A program made the position numbers and the translations under genes. 64,000 nucleotides of DNA from Trinickia violacea. Lineage in GTDB: Bacteria; Pseudomonadota; Gammaproteobacteria; Burkholderiales; Burkholderiaceae. Under the pieces are notes generated by a model that did no database searches, was not told the DNA's origin, and was given only the letters and a program-made list of their open reading frames with translations. Of this stretch, positions 62,982 to 64,000 are shown piece by piece (position 1 is the first letter of the stretch; every line of letters starts with the position of its first letter). The stretch spans positions 744,001 to 808,000 of the forward strand of contig NZ_CP040077.1 of the NCBI RefSeq assembly GCF_005280735.1, given 5' to 3'.

Positions 62982-64000
62982 ATGAATTCAGACAACACCC
63001 CGGTTTCTCCGATTCTGCCCGGCGCTTGGCTCGGCATGGTCGGGGGCGGCCAGCTCGGCCGCATGTTCTGCTTTGCTGCCCAGGCGATGGGCTATCGCGT
63101 GGCAGTCCTCGACCCCGACGAGACCAGCCCGGCCGGCGCGGTGGCGGACAAGCACCTGCGCGCCGCCTACACCGACGAGGCCGCGCTCACCGAACTCGCG
63201 CGCTTGTGCGCGGCGGTCTCGACCGAGTTCGAAAACGTGCCTGCGACCAGCCTCGATTTCCTCGCGCGCACGACGTTCGTGAGCCCGGCGGGGCGCTGCG
63301 TCGCGATCGCGCAGGACCGGATCGCGGAGAAGCGGTTTATCGCCGGCTCGGGCGTGGCGGTGGCCCCGCATGTGGCGATCGAGTCGTCCGATGCGCTCGC
63401 GGCGATCGGCGACGCCGAACTCGAAGCCGTGCTGCCCGGCATTCTGAAAACCGCGCGGCTCGGCTACGACGGCAAGGGCCAAGTGAGCGTGCGCAATGCC
63501 GACGAAGTGCGTGAGGCGCATGCGTCGCTCGGCGGCGTGCCGTGCGTGCTCGAAAAGCGCTTGCCGCTGAAGTTCGAGGTGTCGGCGCTGATCGCGCGCG
63601 GCGCGAATGGCGCGTCGGCGGTGTTTCCGCTCGCGCAGAACGCGCACCGCAACGGCGTGCTCGCCCAAACGGTGGTCCCGGCGCCCGATGCGACGCCGGC
63701 GCTCGTCGAACAGGCGCAGCAGGCCGCCTTGCGGATCGCGGACGCGCTCGGTTACGTCGGCGTGCTGTGCGTCGAATTCTTCGTGCTGGAAGACGGCTCG
63801 CTCGTCGCGAACGAGATGGCGCCGCGTCCGCACAACTCCGGGCACTACACCGTCGACGCATGCGCCGCGAGCCAGTTCGAACAGCAAGTGCGCGCGATGA
63901 CCGCGATGCCGCTCGGCGACACGCGTCAGCACTCGCCGGCCGTCATGCTCAACATCCTCGGCGACGTGTGGTTCCACGAAGGGCCGAAGGGTTCGCCGGG
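62982..64000 (+). CDS. purK: N5-CAIR synthetase (cut by the window end)
   Basis: From ATG 62982 the frame is open to the end of the window, giving at least 339 residues of an ATP-grasp enzyme. [11 protein letters not shown] near the N-terminus, [24 protein letters not shown] and [14 protein letters not shown] are PurK signatures. Full-length PurK is about 390 residues, so some 50 are missing at the C-terminus. Confidence 0.95.
   Translation, partial: MNSDNTPVSPILPGAWLGMVGGGQLGRMFCFAAQAMGYRVAVLDPDETSPAGAVADKHLRAAYTDEAALTELARLCAAVSTEFENVPATSLDFLARTTFVSPAGRCVAIAQDRIAEKRFIAGSGVAVAPHVAIESSDALAAIGDAELEAVLPGILKTARLGYDGKGQVSVRNADEVREAHASLGGVPCVLEKRLPLKFEVSALIARGANGASAVFPLAQNAHRNGVLAQTVVPAPDATPALVEQAQQAALRIADALGYVGVLCVEFFVLEDGSLVANEMAPRPHNSGHYTVDACAASQFEQQVRAMTAMPLGDTRQHSPAVMLNILGDVWFHEGPKGSP

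Overview
The window reads as a piece of the main chromosome of a Burkholderia-type beta-proteobacterium (Burkholderia, Paraburkholderia, Trinickia or a close relative). The basis is the high GC content and the core gene order: recA-recX, sucC-sucD, pilA with a PglL-type ligase, moaC, waaF, ilvE, and pgk-pyk-fba-purC-purE-purK. No ribosomal RNA is present, so genus and species cannot be fixed from this sequence alone.

The window has two halves. Positions 1 to about 34,938 are accessory DNA that ends at the 3' end of a tRNA-Met(CAT) gene (34939-35015, minus strand). Two tyrosine-recombinase genes lie next to that tRNA. This is the usual layout of an integrative genomic island; its other end is outside the window. 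Positions 35,016-64,000 are ordinary core genome.

Island, left to right. It opens with an Hfq-like protein and small unknown genes, then a Uma2-family nuclease. A tight operon of three small unknown genes faces an SOS mutagenesis cassette (imuA-imuB-dnaE2), with a perfect LexA box between them. An SRAP-family protein, a large PD-(D/E)XK nuclease-like protein with a C-terminal helix-turn-helix, and an H-NS protein with two DNA-binding domains and a histone H1-like tail follow. Next is a complete type II CBASS anti-phage operon (patatin phospholipase, cyclic-nucleotide synthase, E1/E2-like Cap2, JAMM protease Cap3), with a divergent XRE regulator and a HEPN-motif protein. After a secreted ClpP-fold protein comes the most unusual locus: four co-oriented, overlapping or adjacent genes at 22000-24999. 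They encode a small protein starting Met-Gly-Ser-Ser-Gly-Ser-Gly, a PfkB kinase fused to a nucleoside deoxyribosyltransferase, a divergent QueC, and an HhH DNA glycosylase. The set shares QueC and glycosylase types with type IV CBASS and a QueC with the Qat system, but I know of no described system with this composition. A PycTM-like membrane protein, a second H1-like protein, an unknown two-gene operon and the integrases complete the island.

Core half. It holds a TctD/TctE-like two-component system next to an MHS-family transporter; recA under its own LexA box, with recX; a DUF2889 protein; succinyl-CoA synthetase; a TerC-family membrane protein; a type IV pilin followed by its probable O-glycosylation ligase; moaC; an M48 metalloprotease; a YheT-type hydrolase and neighbours; heptosyltransferase waaF; a zinc-finger protein; ilvE; azlCD; the lower-glycolysis genes pgk, pyk and fba; and purC-purE-purK, with purK cut by the window edge. 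Two copies of a hairpin-forming intergenic repeat lie at 44.6 and 48.7 kb.

The two halves meet functionally at SOS: both the island mutagenesis cassette and core recA carry 16-bp LexA boxes, so host DNA damage should induce the island polymerase genes.
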